Source: Prevotella sp.
GTDB taxonomy: Bacteria; Bacteroidota; Bacteroidia; Bacteroidales; Bacteroidaceae
Length of the DNA: 33,185 nucleotides
Direction of reading: 5' to 3'
Assembly (NCBI GenBank): GCA_022511045.1
Contig: JAFLSF010000024.1
Location: forward strand, 1-33,185
In this document: positions 1 to 9,400 of the stretch, piece after piece
How the letters are laid out: each line of letters begins with the position of its first letter
Position numbering within the stretch: position 1 is the first letter of the stretch
Position numbers and translations under genes: made by a program
Notes under the pieces: model-generated
What the model was told of the DNA's origin: nothing
Database searches by the model: none
Seen by the model: only the letters and a program-made list of their open reading frames with translations

Positions 1-60
1 ACAAAAAATAAGAGAAAAGACGGAAAGCAGAAACGGAGAGGAACAGAACAGGACTCGTGA

Positions 61-247
61 CCCATGAGGATAGGGCTCAAGGACGATGAGGACTATACAC
101 GTCAGCAGTGAGGACTATATGCACCAAATAGAGGAATTTAGTGGATGAAATGAAGCGGGGTAACTCAAACTTTCGTTCAAATTACCCCGCTTGGATTTAT
201 GTGCTTGTACGCTTTTAACTATACATTTGAGCACTTAATGGCTCAGA
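61..247. other. Intergenic stretch with short direct repeats
   Basis: No gene is visible between the window start and the OmpA-like gene. The 11-mer TGAGGACTATA occurs twice, at 87-97 and 109-119 (22-bp period), with a related ATGAGGATA at about 64-72. These could be binding sites or remnants of a decaying repeat; nothing in the sequence decides this. Confidence 0.35.
153..192 (-). terminator. Inverted repeat downstream of the OmpA-like gene
   Basis: Perfect 11-bp arms (153-163 and 182-192, AAGCGGGGTAA / TTACCCCGCTT) with an 18-nt spacer that contains a small AAC-GAAA-GTT hairpin on the minus strand. It lies 56 bases past the stop of the OmpA-like gene and is the obvious transcription end signal, but neither side has a clean U-tract, so termination could be weak, factor-assisted or aimed at RNA stability. 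Confidence 0.55.
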
Positions 248-1105
248 TTACTTGTTCTCTTCTGGAGCCTGTCCGATGAGTTCCATAAACTCGTCGAGCT
301 TCGGAGTAATGATAATCTGTGTACGGCGATTGCGCTGCTTGCCCAATTCGGTCGTGTTAGGCTGGAGAGGATTGTACTCGCCGCGACCACCTGCTGTAAG
401 ACGCTTAGGGTCTACGCCGTAGTCAACCTGCAAAGCCTGAACAACGCTGGAGGCACGCAGACAGGAGAGGTCCCAATTGTTGCGGATGTTTTCACGCTTG
501 ATGGGAACATCGTCTGTGTTACCTTCTACGAGAACGTCGTAATCTTTGTAATCCTTGATTATCTTGGCAATCTTAGAGAGAGTCTCGTTGGCTCTCTTAT
601 TGATAGTATACGTTCCACTCTCGTAGAGCATATTGTCGGCCAATGAGATATAAACTACTCCTTTGAGCACTTGTACGTCAACTTCCTTGAGCTCCTCTTT
701 GGAGAGTGAGCGAGTGAGGTTGTTGGTGAGTACCATATTGAGCGAGTCGCTCTTTGACTTTACCTCTACCAAGTGGCGGATGTACTTGTTTGACTCGTTA
801 ATCTGGTCAACGAGTTTCTCAATGCTGACATTGTTCTGGCTGGAGTTTGTCAGACTCTTGTCCAATGACTGCTGCAACTGGTTGTTGGTTTTAGAAAGTC
901 CCTTTACCTGCTGTTCCAAACTGGTGACGCGTGCGCTGGAAGCGGCCAACTGCTCCTTAGTATCTTGATAGTTCGTCATCAATGACTTGTTCTGCTCCTC
1001 ACACGCATCTAATTTCTGCTGACAGGCCTGTAACTCCTTCTTCGAGACACAACTTGACAGCGCTACAGCTGCAACCAGCGAAATCATGAAAATACTTTTC
1101 TTCAT
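248..1105 (-). CDS. OmpA-family peptidoglycan-binding lipoprotein
   Basis: Predicted outer-membrane lipoprotein of 285 residues that probably tethers the outer membrane to peptidoglycan. Residues 1-18 form a lipoprotein signal peptide with lipobox LSSC and lipidated Cys19. Residues about 25-115 are rich in K, E, Q and L and look like a coiled-coil stalk. Residues about 165-270 form an OmpA C-terminal domain, seen in VEGNTDD, NWDLSCLRA, GGRGEYNP and NRRTQIII, the segments that bind the diaminopimelate peptide in this family. The ATG at 1105 is chosen because it begins the signal peptide. A Bacteroidetes -7 element lies about 45 bases upstream. Divergent from purL, with no sign of co-regulation. 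Specific partner or role beyond anchoring cannot be read from the sequence. Confidence 0.9.
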   Translation of the reverse strand: MKKSIFMISLVAAVALSSCVSKKELQACQQKLDACEEQNKSLMTNYQDTKEQLAASSARVTSLEQQVKGLSKTNNQLQQSLDKSLTNSSQNNVSIEKLVDQINESNKYIRHLVEVKSKSDSLNMVLTNNLTRSLSKEELKEVDVQVLKGVVYISLADNMLYESGTYTINKRANETLSKIAKIIKDYKDYDVLVEGNTDDVPIKRENIRNNWDLSCLRASSVVQALQVDYGVDPKRLTAGGRGEYNPLQPNTTELGKQRNRRTQIIITPKLDEFMELIGQAPEENK

Positions 1106-1148
1106 CTTTTTTCTTGTTTTTGTTGTTAAACGTTTATATAATCGAGTG

Positions 1149-1156
1149 CAAAGTTA
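1149..1156 (-). promoter_or_regulatory. -7 element for the OmpA-like gene
   Basis: The minus strand reads TAACTTTG followed by C, matching the Bacteroidetes -7 consensus TAnnTTTG. It is 44 bases upstream of the start codon. No clear TTTG -33 box sits at the usual 19-bp distance, so strength is uncertain. Confidence 0.5.
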
Positions 1157-1253
1157 CTAACTTAGATGTATATAATTGTATAAAGTTGAAGCGATTTAGA
1201 GATTTTTAAGTAACTTTGGCACGTAAATTCGCAATAAAGCCGTAAAAAGTGCG

Positions 1254-1261
1254 TACCTTTG
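1254..1261 (+). promoter_or_regulatory. -7 element for purL
   Basis: TACCTTTG followed by C, 34 bases before the purL ATG, gives a leader of roughly 30 nt. A second match, TAACTTTG, occurs at 1211-1218. Neither has a TTTG box exactly 19 bp upstream. No purine riboswitch aptamer is recognisable in the short leader. Confidence 0.55.
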
Positions 1262-1295
1262 CAAACAAATTCACTAAATCTTAGGTATAAAAGAT

Positions 1296-4200
1296 ATGAT
1301 TCTCTTCTTCAAAACTCCACAAGCAAGCGTCATTGCCACGCAGGTAGACCACCAACTTAATCAGCAGGAAATACAAGAACTTTGTTGGCTATACGGCGAG
1401 GCGACACTTCTCAGTGAGGAGACACTTAGCGGCTACTTTGTCGGCCCACGCCGTGAAATGGTTACCCCTTGGTCTACCAACGCTGTCGAGATAACACAGA
1501 ACATGGGGCTTAGCGGTATTCAGCGTATTGAGGAGTATTGGGCCGTTGGGTCTGAGGATGCAGAGCACGACCCGATGTTGCAACGTATGTATAATGGGTT
1601 GGACCAAAACATCTTCACCGTAAACATCCAGCCAGAACCCATCAAACACGTAGACAACTTAGAGGAGTACAACGAGCAGGAAGGATTGGCGCTTTCGCCC
1701 GAGGAAATAGCTTATCTGCACAAAATTGAAAAGGAGAACGGACGCCCGTTGACGGACTCGGAGATTTTCGGCTTTGCCCAGATTAACTCAGAACACTGCC
1801 GCCACAAAATATTCGGCGGAACGTTTATCATTGATGGCAAAGAGATGGAGTCGAGTCTTTTTGCCATGATTAAAAAGACTACACAAGAGAATCCCAACAA
1901 GATTCTTTCGGCCTACAAGGACAATGTCGCTTTCGCCCAAGGTCCCGTCGTGGAACAGTTTGCCCCCGCAGACCAGTCGACAAGCGACTATTTCCGCGTG
2001 AAAGATATTGAGAGTGTTATCTCGCTAAAGGCCGAAACACACAATTTTCCCACAACGGTGGAGCCTTTCAACGGTGCTGCCACAGGAACGGGTGGCGAGA
2101 TTCGCGACCGTATGGGCGGTGGTGTAGGCAGTTGGCCTATAGCTGGAACAGCCGTATACATGACAGCCTATCCGAGAATAGAAGAAGATGAGAACGAAGC
2201 ACAGGAAGACTTGCGCGACTGGGAGAACATCATACCTGTCCGCAAGTGGTTGTATCAGACACCCGAACAGATACTGATTAAAGCCTCAAACGGAGCCTCG
2301 GATTTCGGCAACAAGTTCGGTCAGCCGTTGATTTGCGGCTCCGTGCTGACGTTTGAACACCAGGAAAGAAACACGTCAGACCAGACTAAATATGCCTACG
2401 ACAAAGTCATCATGTTAGCTGGCGGTGTGGGCTACGGCACAAAGCGCGACTGTCTGAAGAAAGAACCCCAGAAAGGGAACAAAGTCGTAGTAGTCGGCGG
2501 TGATAATTATCGCATTGGTTTGGGCGGCGGCTCCGTGTCTTCCGTAGACACAGGTCGTTATAGCAACGGCATTGAGTTAAACGCCATCCAGCGTGCTAAC
2601 CCCGAGATGCAGAAACGTGCCTATAATTTGGTGCGTGCCCTCTGCGAGGAAGACACAAACCCTGTAGTCAGTATACACGATCACGGAAGCGCCGGCCACT
2701 TGAATTGCCTCTCGGAACTGGTGGAGGAATGTGGCGGAGAAATAGATATGACAAAGTTGCCCATTGGCGACAAAACGTTGTCTAGCAAGGAGATTATCGC
2801 CAATGAAAGCCAAGAACGTATGGGACTGCTCATTGACGAGAAGCATATAGAACACGTACAGAAGATAGCCGAACGTGAACGTGCCCCAATGTATGTTGTC
2901 GGCGAGACTACGGGTGACGCCCATTTCTCGTTCAGACAAGGCGATGGTGTGAAGCCTTTCGACCTTGATGTGGCACAGATGTTCGGACATTCGCCTAAAA
3001 CCATCATGCGAGACAACACGGTGGAACACCACTATGAAGATGTTTTAGAGAATATAGAAAACTTTGGTAATCTGGATACTCTGATAAGACGCGTACTGCA
3101 ATTGGAAGCTGTAGCCTGCAAAGATTGGCTAACTAACAAAGTAGACCGCAGCGTGACGGGCAAAATTGCTCGCCAGCAGTGTCAGGGAGAAATCCAATTA
3201 CCCTTGAGCGATTGTGGTGTAGTTGCCCTCGACTATCGCGGTCGGAAGGGTATCGCCACCGCCATTGGGCACGCCCCGCAAGCAGGGTTGGCCGACCCTG
3301 CGGCAGGCAGTGTGCTGTCAGTAGCCGAAGCGCTGACCAACATCGTATGGGCTCCTTTGGCTGACGGCATGAGTTCTCTATCATTGAGTGCTAACTGGAT
3401 GTGGCCTTGCCGCTCACAGGAAGGTGAAGATGCTCGTTTATATACTGGAGTGAAAGCCTTATCTGACTTCTGTTGCGAACTACATATCAACGTGCCAACG
3501 GGTAAGGATTCTTTATCGCTGACACAGCAATACCCAAATGGGGAGAAGATTATCTCGCCAGGAACGGTTATTGTGAGTGCTGGCGGTGAGGTGAGCGATA
3601 TTCGCAAGGTAGTAAGTCCCGTCATTAAGAACGACAAGCGTTGCTCTTTGTATCATATTGACTTTTCATTCGACAAACAGCGTCTGGGTGGCAGTGCCTT
3701 TGCGCAAAGCTTAGGAAAAATAGGTAGCGATGTGCCGACGGTTAAGAACCCCGAATACTTTGCCGATGCCTTCATGGCCGTGCAAAAGTTGATAGAAAAG
3801 GGATGGATAGTCGCTGGTCACGACATCTCGGCAGGTGGTCTGATAACCTGTCTATTAGAAATGTGTTTCGCCAACCAAAAGGGTGGCTTACACATTAACC
3901 TACATTCACTGATGACTGAGGGTGCTTGCCCAGAGGCTAAGGATACAGAAGCAAACCTTATCAAGGTGTTATTTGCCGAAAATCCTGGCGTCGTCATTGA
4001 GGTAAGCGATGAGTACAAACACGAGTTTGCTGAGTTTATGGAAGACCTTGGAATAGGCTTTGCTAAAATTGGTTACCCTGTAGAGGACAGCCGTAACATT
4101 GTAGTGAAGGCTGGAGACAAGGAGTATACATTCGACATCAATGTACTACGCGATGTTTGGTATAAAACTTCTTATTTGCTGGACCGCAAACAGAGTTTCA

Positions 4201-5123
4201 ATGGAAAGGCTAAAGAGCGTTACGAGAACTATAAGCAGCAGCCCATAGAGATGAAGTTTAACAAGGGTTTCAAGGGTACACTGAGCCAATATGGACTGAC
4301 TTGGAGACACGAGAGTGGTTCCGACGATACAAGGATGAAAGCCGCTATTATCCGTGAGAAAGGCACAAACGGAGAACGTGAAATGGCTTACAGCCTTTAT
4401 TTGGCTGGCTTCGATGTAAAAGATGTCATGATGACGGACCTTATTAGCGGACGTGAGACATTAGAGGACATCAACATGATAGTTTTCTGTGGCGGTTTCT
4501 CCAACAGCGATGTATTGGGTAGCGCAAAAGGATGGGCTGGAGCCTTCCTGTTCAACCCGAAAGCCAAGGAAGCGTTAGACAAGTTCTATGCCCGAAAGGA
4601 CACCCTATCATTAGGCATCTGCAACGGCTGTCAACTGATGATTGAGTTAGGGCTTTGCGAAGATACGCCCCTCAACAACCATGTAGAAAAGCAAAATAGC
4701 CAACTTCGCCCCCGTATGTTGCATAATGATTCGCAAAAGTTCGAGAGCGGTTTCGTCTCGCTTCAGATTCCACAAAACAACAGCGTGATGTTTGGAAGCC
4801 TAAGTGGCAATAAACTTGGCACCTGGGTGGCTCATGGAGAAGGTAAGTTCCATTTGCCCAAGGCAGAGAGCAGCTATCATATCATTGCCAAATACAATTA
4901 TGAGGGTTATCCTGCCAACCCAAACGGGTCGGATTACAATGTGGCTGGTATCTGCTCGGCTGATGGTCGCCATTTAGCCATGATGCCCCATTTGGAGCGC
5001 GCTATTTTCCCTTGGCAGAACGCTTGGTATCCCGAGCAACGCCGCATGGACGAAGTGACACCCTGGATTGAAGCCTTTGTCAATGCAAGAAAGTGGATAG
5101 AAGACAAAAAGCACAAAGCATAA
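1296..5123 (+). CDS. purL: Phosphoribosylformylglycinamidine synthase, single-chain
   Basis: Catalyses the fourth step of purine synthesis in the cytoplasm: FGAR + glutamine + ATP to FGAM + glutamate. At 1275 residues it is the large single-chain form, close to the E. coli protein, not the split PurS/PurL/PurQ form. Order: N-terminal PurS-like and linker region (to about 160), with the hallmark INSEHCRHKIFGG at about 165; two AIRS-like ATP/substrate halves (for example FPTTVEPFNGAATGTGG); and a C-terminal class I glutamine amidotransferase from about 1010. The amidotransferase shows the nucleophile Cys1109 in LGICNGCQL and the His1232-x-Glu1234 pair in PHLER. All key residues are present. Followed by two chromate transporter genes on the same strand, probably only by position. 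Confidence 0.97.
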   Translation: MILFFKTPQASVIATQVDHQLNQQEIQELCWLYGEATLLSEETLSGYFVGPRREMVTPWSTNAVEITQNMGLSGIQRIEEYWAVGSEDAEHDPMLQRMYNGLDQNIFTVNIQPEPIKHVDNLEEYNEQEGLALSPEEIAYLHKIEKENGRPLTDSEIFGFAQINSEHCRHKIFGGTFIIDGKEMESSLFAMIKKTTQENPNKILSAYKDNVAFAQGPVVEQFAPADQSTSDYFRVKDIESVISLKAETHNFPTTVEPFNGAATGTGGEIRDRMGGGVGSWPIAGTAVYMTAYPRIEEDENEAQEDLRDWENIIPVRKWLYQTPEQILIKASNGASDFGNKFGQPLICGSVLTFEHQERNTSDQTKYAYDKVIMLAGGVGYGTKRDCLKKEPQKGNKVVVVGGDNYRIGLGGGSVSSVDTGRYSNGIELNAIQRANPEMQKRAYNLVRALCEEDTNPVVSIHDHGSAGHLNCLSELVEECGGEIDMTKLPIGDKTLSSKEIIANESQERMGLLIDEKHIEHVQKIAERERAPMYVVGETTGDAHFSFRQGDGVKPFDLDVAQMFGHSPKTIMRDNTVEHHYEDVLENIENFGNLDTLIRRVLQLEAVACKDWLTNKVDRSVTGKIARQQCQGEIQLPLSDCGVVALDYRGRKGIATAIGHAPQAGLADPAAGSVLSVAEALTNIVWAPLADGMSSLSLSANWMWPCRSQEGEDARLYTGVKALSDFCCELHINVPTGKDSLSLTQQYPNGEKIISPGTVIVSAGGEVSDIRKVVSPVIKNDKRCSLYHIDFSFDKQRLGGSAFAQSLGKIGSDVPTVKNPEYFADAFMAVQKLIEKGWIVAGHDISAGGLITCLLEMCFANQKGGLHINLHSLMTEGACPEAKDTEANLIKVLFAENPGVVIEVSDEYKHEFAEFMEDLGIGFAKIGYPVEDSRNIVVKAGDKEYTFDINVLRDVWYKTSYLLDRKQSFNGKAKERYENYKQQPIEMKFNKGFKGTLSQYGLTWRHESGSDDTRMKAAIIREKGTNGEREMAYSLYLAGFDVKDVMMTDLISGRETLEDINMIVFCGGFSNSDVLGSAKGWAGAFLFNPKAKEALDKFYARKDTLSLGICNGCQLMIELGLCEDTPLNNHVEKQNSQLRPRMLHNDSQKFESGFVSLQIPQNNSVMFGSLSGNKLGTWVAHGEGKFHLPKAESSYHIIAKYNYEGYPANPNGSDYNVAGICSADGRHLAMMPHLERAIFPWQNAWYPEQRRMDEVTPWIEAFVNARKWIEDKKHKA

Positions 5124-5155
5124 ACGAGAAAGGGGAAGGATTGATTGCTGTACAG

Positions 5156-5695
5156 ATGTTGGAGGGAATTTATTGGGAGTCGTTTAAGACTTTCTTTAAG
5201 GTTGGCCTGTTCACTTTAGGGGGCGGATATGCCATGATACCACTGATAGAGGAAGAGGTGGTAAACAAACACCATTGGGTAAGCAAAGATGAAATGATAG
5301 ACCTCATAGCTATTGCACAAAGTTGCCCTGGAGTATTTGCCATCAATATTGCTATTTTCATCGGCTACAAACTCAAGAAAACGCGTGGTGCTATAGCTAC
5401 AGCCTTGGGCACATCCCTACCCTCGTTTCTGATTATCCTGCTAATAGCTATGTTTTTTCACCAGTTCAAGGACAATAAAGTGGTGGCTGCCTTGTTTCGC
5501 GGCATCCGTCCTGCTGTTGTGGCACTAATAGCAGTTCCCACACTCAACTTGGCCAGACAAGCCCAATTGAATCGATTTACATTATGGATTCCCATTGTTT
5601 CTGCATTGGCTATCTGGCTATTAGGCGTATCTCCCATTTGGGTGATTATCATCACAGGACTTGGTGGACTTCTATGGGGAAGTGCCAAAAAGTAA
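5156..5695 (+). CDS. chrA: Chromate transporter family, first half-size subunit
   Basis: Inner-membrane protein of about 179 residues from the CHR (ChrA) family, in the short single-domain form that works with a partner. It carries the family motifs LFTLGGGYAMIPLIEEEVV near the N-terminus and QSCPGVFAIN, followed by about five hydrophobic segments. An in-frame ATG at 5093 lies inside the end of purL and would add 21 polar residues not typical of the family; the ATG at 5156 is preferred because it begins just before the conserved domain, and it follows an A/G-rich stretch. The second half-subunit starts 27 bp downstream. Family members export chromate in proton-linked fashion; whether chromate is the natural substrate here is not shown. 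Confidence 0.88.
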   Translation: MLEGIYWESFKTFFKVGLFTLGGGYAMIPLIEEEVVNKHHWVSKDEMIDLIAIAQSCPGVFAINIAIFIGYKLKKTRGAIATALGTSLPSFLIILLIAMFFHQFKDNKVVAALFRGIRPAVVALIAVPTLNLARQAQLNRFTLWIPIVSALAIWLLGVSPIWVIIITGLGGLLWGSAKK

Positions 5696-5722
5696 ACGAG
5701 CTACAAGTTAATACGAAACGAC

Positions 5723-6298
5723 ATGATATATTTGCAATTGTTCTATACGTTCTTCAAAATCGGAATCTTTGGTTTTGGCGGCGGTTACGGAATGCTATCG
5801 CTCATCCAAAACGAAACGGTAGAACGGTGGCAATGGCTTTCAAGCAGCGACTTCACCGATATTGTTGCCATCTCCCAAATGACTCCAGGCCCCATAGGCA
5901 TTAACTCTGCCACCTATTGTGGCTATACGGCCATAGCCAATGCAGGCTACTCCGTGCCGATGGCCATTCTCGGCTCGACCATTGCCACCTTTGCATTAGT
6001 ATTGCCATCACTCATATTGATGATACTCATTAGTAAACTCTTTATGCGCTACATGCACCACCACATCATTGAGAGTATATTCCAAGGCCTACGCCCCGCG
6101 ATTGTCGGACTGTTGGCAGCAGCTACTCTATTGTTGATGACCCGCGACAATTTCTCCGCGCCAACAGAGGACTTATGGCAGTTCTGCGTCAGTTGTTTTC
6201 TTTTTATCTCGGCTTTTGTCGGTGTGAAGGTTGTCAAAATCAATCCCATTCGCATGATTTGTTATTGCGGTGTAGCGGGCTTGTTGCTGTTGTATTGA
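5723..6298 (+). CDS. chrA: Chromate transporter family, second half-size subunit
   Basis: Partner of the preceding gene, 191 residues, with the same fold and its own version of the motifs: GIFGFGGGYGMLSLI and SQMTPGPIGINSATYCGY. About five to six membrane segments follow. The pair corresponds to the N- and C-terminal halves of the long ChrA proteins, which in this lineage are usually encoded as two adjacent genes, expected to have opposite membrane orientation. Spacing of 27 bp implies one transcript. Start at the ATG just before the conserved domain. Function as a chromate or other oxyanion exporter is a family inference. Confidence 0.88.
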   Translation: MIYLQLFYTFFKIGIFGFGGGYGMLSLIQNETVERWQWLSSSDFTDIVAISQMTPGPIGINSATYCGYTAIANAGYSVPMAILGSTIATFALVLPSLILMILISKLFMRYMHHHIIESIFQGLRPAIVGLLAAATLLLMTRDNFSAPTEDLWQFCVSCFLFISAFVGVKVVKINPIRMICYCGVAGLLLLY

Positions 6299-6413
6299 CT
6301 TCTGCTTCTTATGTAGCTGTTGTATTTTCACAAATGCAATAGTACTAAAAGGGTTACATTTAGTGACAAAAAAACACGCATTTCGTCTTATATATATAAT
6401 AATAAATAGGTAT

Positions 6414-9400
6414 ATGATGAAGCGAATTTCCGTTGTATTGTTAATGTTAGTAATGAGCCTGTGCGTCTGGGCACAGCGCGAAGTATATGTATCCACCTCT
6501 TTCCACGAGCCAGCAACCGATGGTCTACGGTTCATCTACAGCTATGACGGTTGGCAATGGGACAGCATTCCAGGCACGTGGCTAAAACCCGAAGTCGGCA
6601 ACCAACGTGTAATGCGAGATCCCTCCATCATTCGAACGCCAGACGGTACGTTTCATTTAGTGTGGACTTCCTCTTGGCGGGGTGACAGAGGTTTCGGCTA
6701 TGCTTCATCGAAAGATTTGAAGCACTGGTCCGAACAGCGCTTTATCGAGGTAATGACTGACACCACGACAGTAAACGTATGGGCTCCGGAACTGTTCTGG
6801 GACGACGTTAAACAGCAGGCTATCATTATTTGGGCTTCGTGTATTCCAGGCAAGTTTCCTGATGGGCAGGAGGAGCACAAAAACAATCACCGGCTATACT
6901 ACACCACGACAAAGGATTTCAAGACCTTTACCCCCACGAAACTGATGATAGACCCAGGATTCTCATGCATTGACGCCACATTAGTGAAACGCGGCACGAA
7001 GGACTATGTGATGGTTTTGAAAGACAACACTCGCCCCGAACGCGACATCAAGGTGGCTTATGCCAAGTCACCCTATGGCCCCTGGTCGAAAGCCTCAGAG
7101 CCATTTACGGGCAAGATGATGGAAGGCCCAACGACGGCAAAGGTCGACGGAGGATGGCTTATCTACTACGACCGCTATCAGTTAAAGGATTTTGGAGCCC
7201 ACTTTACCAAAGACTTTGTAACGTTTGAAGATGTGTCAAAACAGGTGCGCGTGCCAGTTCTCCACAAGCATGGTACTATCTTCAAAGCCCCAGAGAATCT
7301 GGTTCACAATCTGTTACACGACAAGGATCGCATTTTCTATTCAGGAAAAACCCTAAGCAATCCCGAACGCCACGATGGTGGACTGAGCCCTGTGGTAGGC
7401 GTACATAACATTCAAATCATGCAGGCCAACCGCGAACATCCCTCGAAGGCTAACAACGATGGGTGGACCTATAACCATCAACCCATGATGGCCTATTGGA
7501 ACGGCCAGTTCTACCTACATTTCCTCTGCGACCCTTCCGACGAGCACATCCCGCCTTCGCGCACTATGCTGCAGACCTCGAAGGACGGCTACACATGGAC
7601 CGACCCACAGACACTCTTCCCTGAATTGCAAGTGCCCGAAGGATTCCAGAAGCCCGGGAGACAGGAGAAGGCTCACGACCTCATAGCCATTATGCATCAA
7701 CGTGTAGGCTGGTATGTCGCTAAGAGCGGACAACTATTTGCCCTCGGAAACTACGGCGTAGCTTTCGACCGGAAAGACGACCCCAACGATGGCAATGGAC
7801 TGGGACGTGTTATCCGCGAGATAAAGAAAGATGGCACGTTTGGTCCCATTTATTTCATCTATTTAAATGGGAACTATAAGAACTACTTAAACGATAAGGC
7901 GAACAAGAACAACCAAACCCCATTCCCGTACTACACCAAAGCCGACAAGGCTACGCGCCAAGCCTGCGAGGAGATTTTGGATAATCCGCGCTATCGTATG
8001 CAATGGGTAGAAGAAGCCGACCGTAATGATGCACTTATCCCCTTAAACAAGCCTTATAAGGCTTACTGCGACTATACACTACCCGACGGGCGACTGGCAT
8101 CACTCTGGAAGCACGCTCTAACCAGCATTAGCGACGACGGCGGATTGACCTGGGCCCAGCCCGTAGAACGTGCCAAAGGGTTCGTCAATAGCAATGCGAA
8201 AATATGGGGACAACATTTGACTGATGGCTCCTATGCCACTATTTACAATCCATCGGAATATCGCTGGCCACTAGCCATATCACTATCAAAAGACGGATTA
8301 GAGTACACTACGCTTAACCTCATACAGGGTGAAGTGCCACCCATGCGTTATGGAGGCAACTACAAGAGTTACGGACCACAATACGTTCGCGGTATTCAAG
8401 AGGGCAATGGTATTCCACAAGATAATGACCTGTGGGTGACCTATTCCATGAACAAGGAAGATATGTGGGTAGCACATATTCCCGTTCCCGTCCGCACCAT
8501 TGCCGGAAACCATGCTGATGGCGTGGAATTCAGTAGCGCAAATAGCCTTTCAAAACTTATTAACTGGAACATCTACTCTCCTAAGCGGGCAGACGTTACG
8601 CTGAATGACGGCTGGCTGACACTCTCTGACAGCAATCCCTTTGACTATGCCCGTGTAGAACGAAAGATTCCTGCCACAAAGGAATTAGCCGTAGAGTTTG
8701 ACATTCGTGCTCAGCAGAACAATACGGGTTTGCTTCAAATAGAGTTCTTCGACGAACATGGTATAGCCTGCTCACGCATAGAACTAACCGATGAAGGTGA
8801 AATCCGCTGCAAAGGTGGTGCCCGCTATGGTGGTTTGGGCAAATATGAGGCAGGAAAAACCTATCACATAAAAGCTGTACTTTCTGTTGCAAACCGCTTC
8901 ATCCAAGTTTTCATTGATGACAAAAAGGTTGGACAGCGTATGTTCTTCGCACCAGTCGAAAGCATCGAGCGCATTATGTTCCGCACAGGAGCCCGCCGTA
9001 CTTTCCCCGACATTGACACCGAAGCCGATTGGTACGGCACGCTGGACAATGCTGGAGAGGATGCTCCATTAGCTGTGTTTGCCATCAGTAACGTTAAGAC
9101 TTCGCCCATTGCGGCTAACGGACTATCAGCAGAAACACCTGCATTGCTCCGTTATGACGATTACAAGCACTACGTGGATTATTTCAATACGATGGAGGAC
9201 GAGAACATCCAGCAAGCTATCCCCAATAAGGACAGTTGGCAATGGATGACACAGAACGTGCCGCTCTTTGAGTGTTCTCAAAAAGACTTTGAGGAAATGT
9301 GGTATTTCCGTTGGTGGACGCTGCGTAAACACATTAAGTTGACACCCGTAGGCTACGCTATGACGGAATTTCTCGTGCCGCGCAACTATGCCGACCAATA

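Noticed and set aside
6320..6339. Hairpin TTGTATTT-TCAC-AAATGCAA after the second chromate transporter gene
   Set aside because: AT-rich 8-bp stem with one T-G pair and no U-tract; too weak to call a terminator.
6363..6413. Upstream GTG start for the giant glycosidase
   Set aside because: Adds 17 residues before a normal signal peptide; the ATG at 6414/6417 fits export far better.
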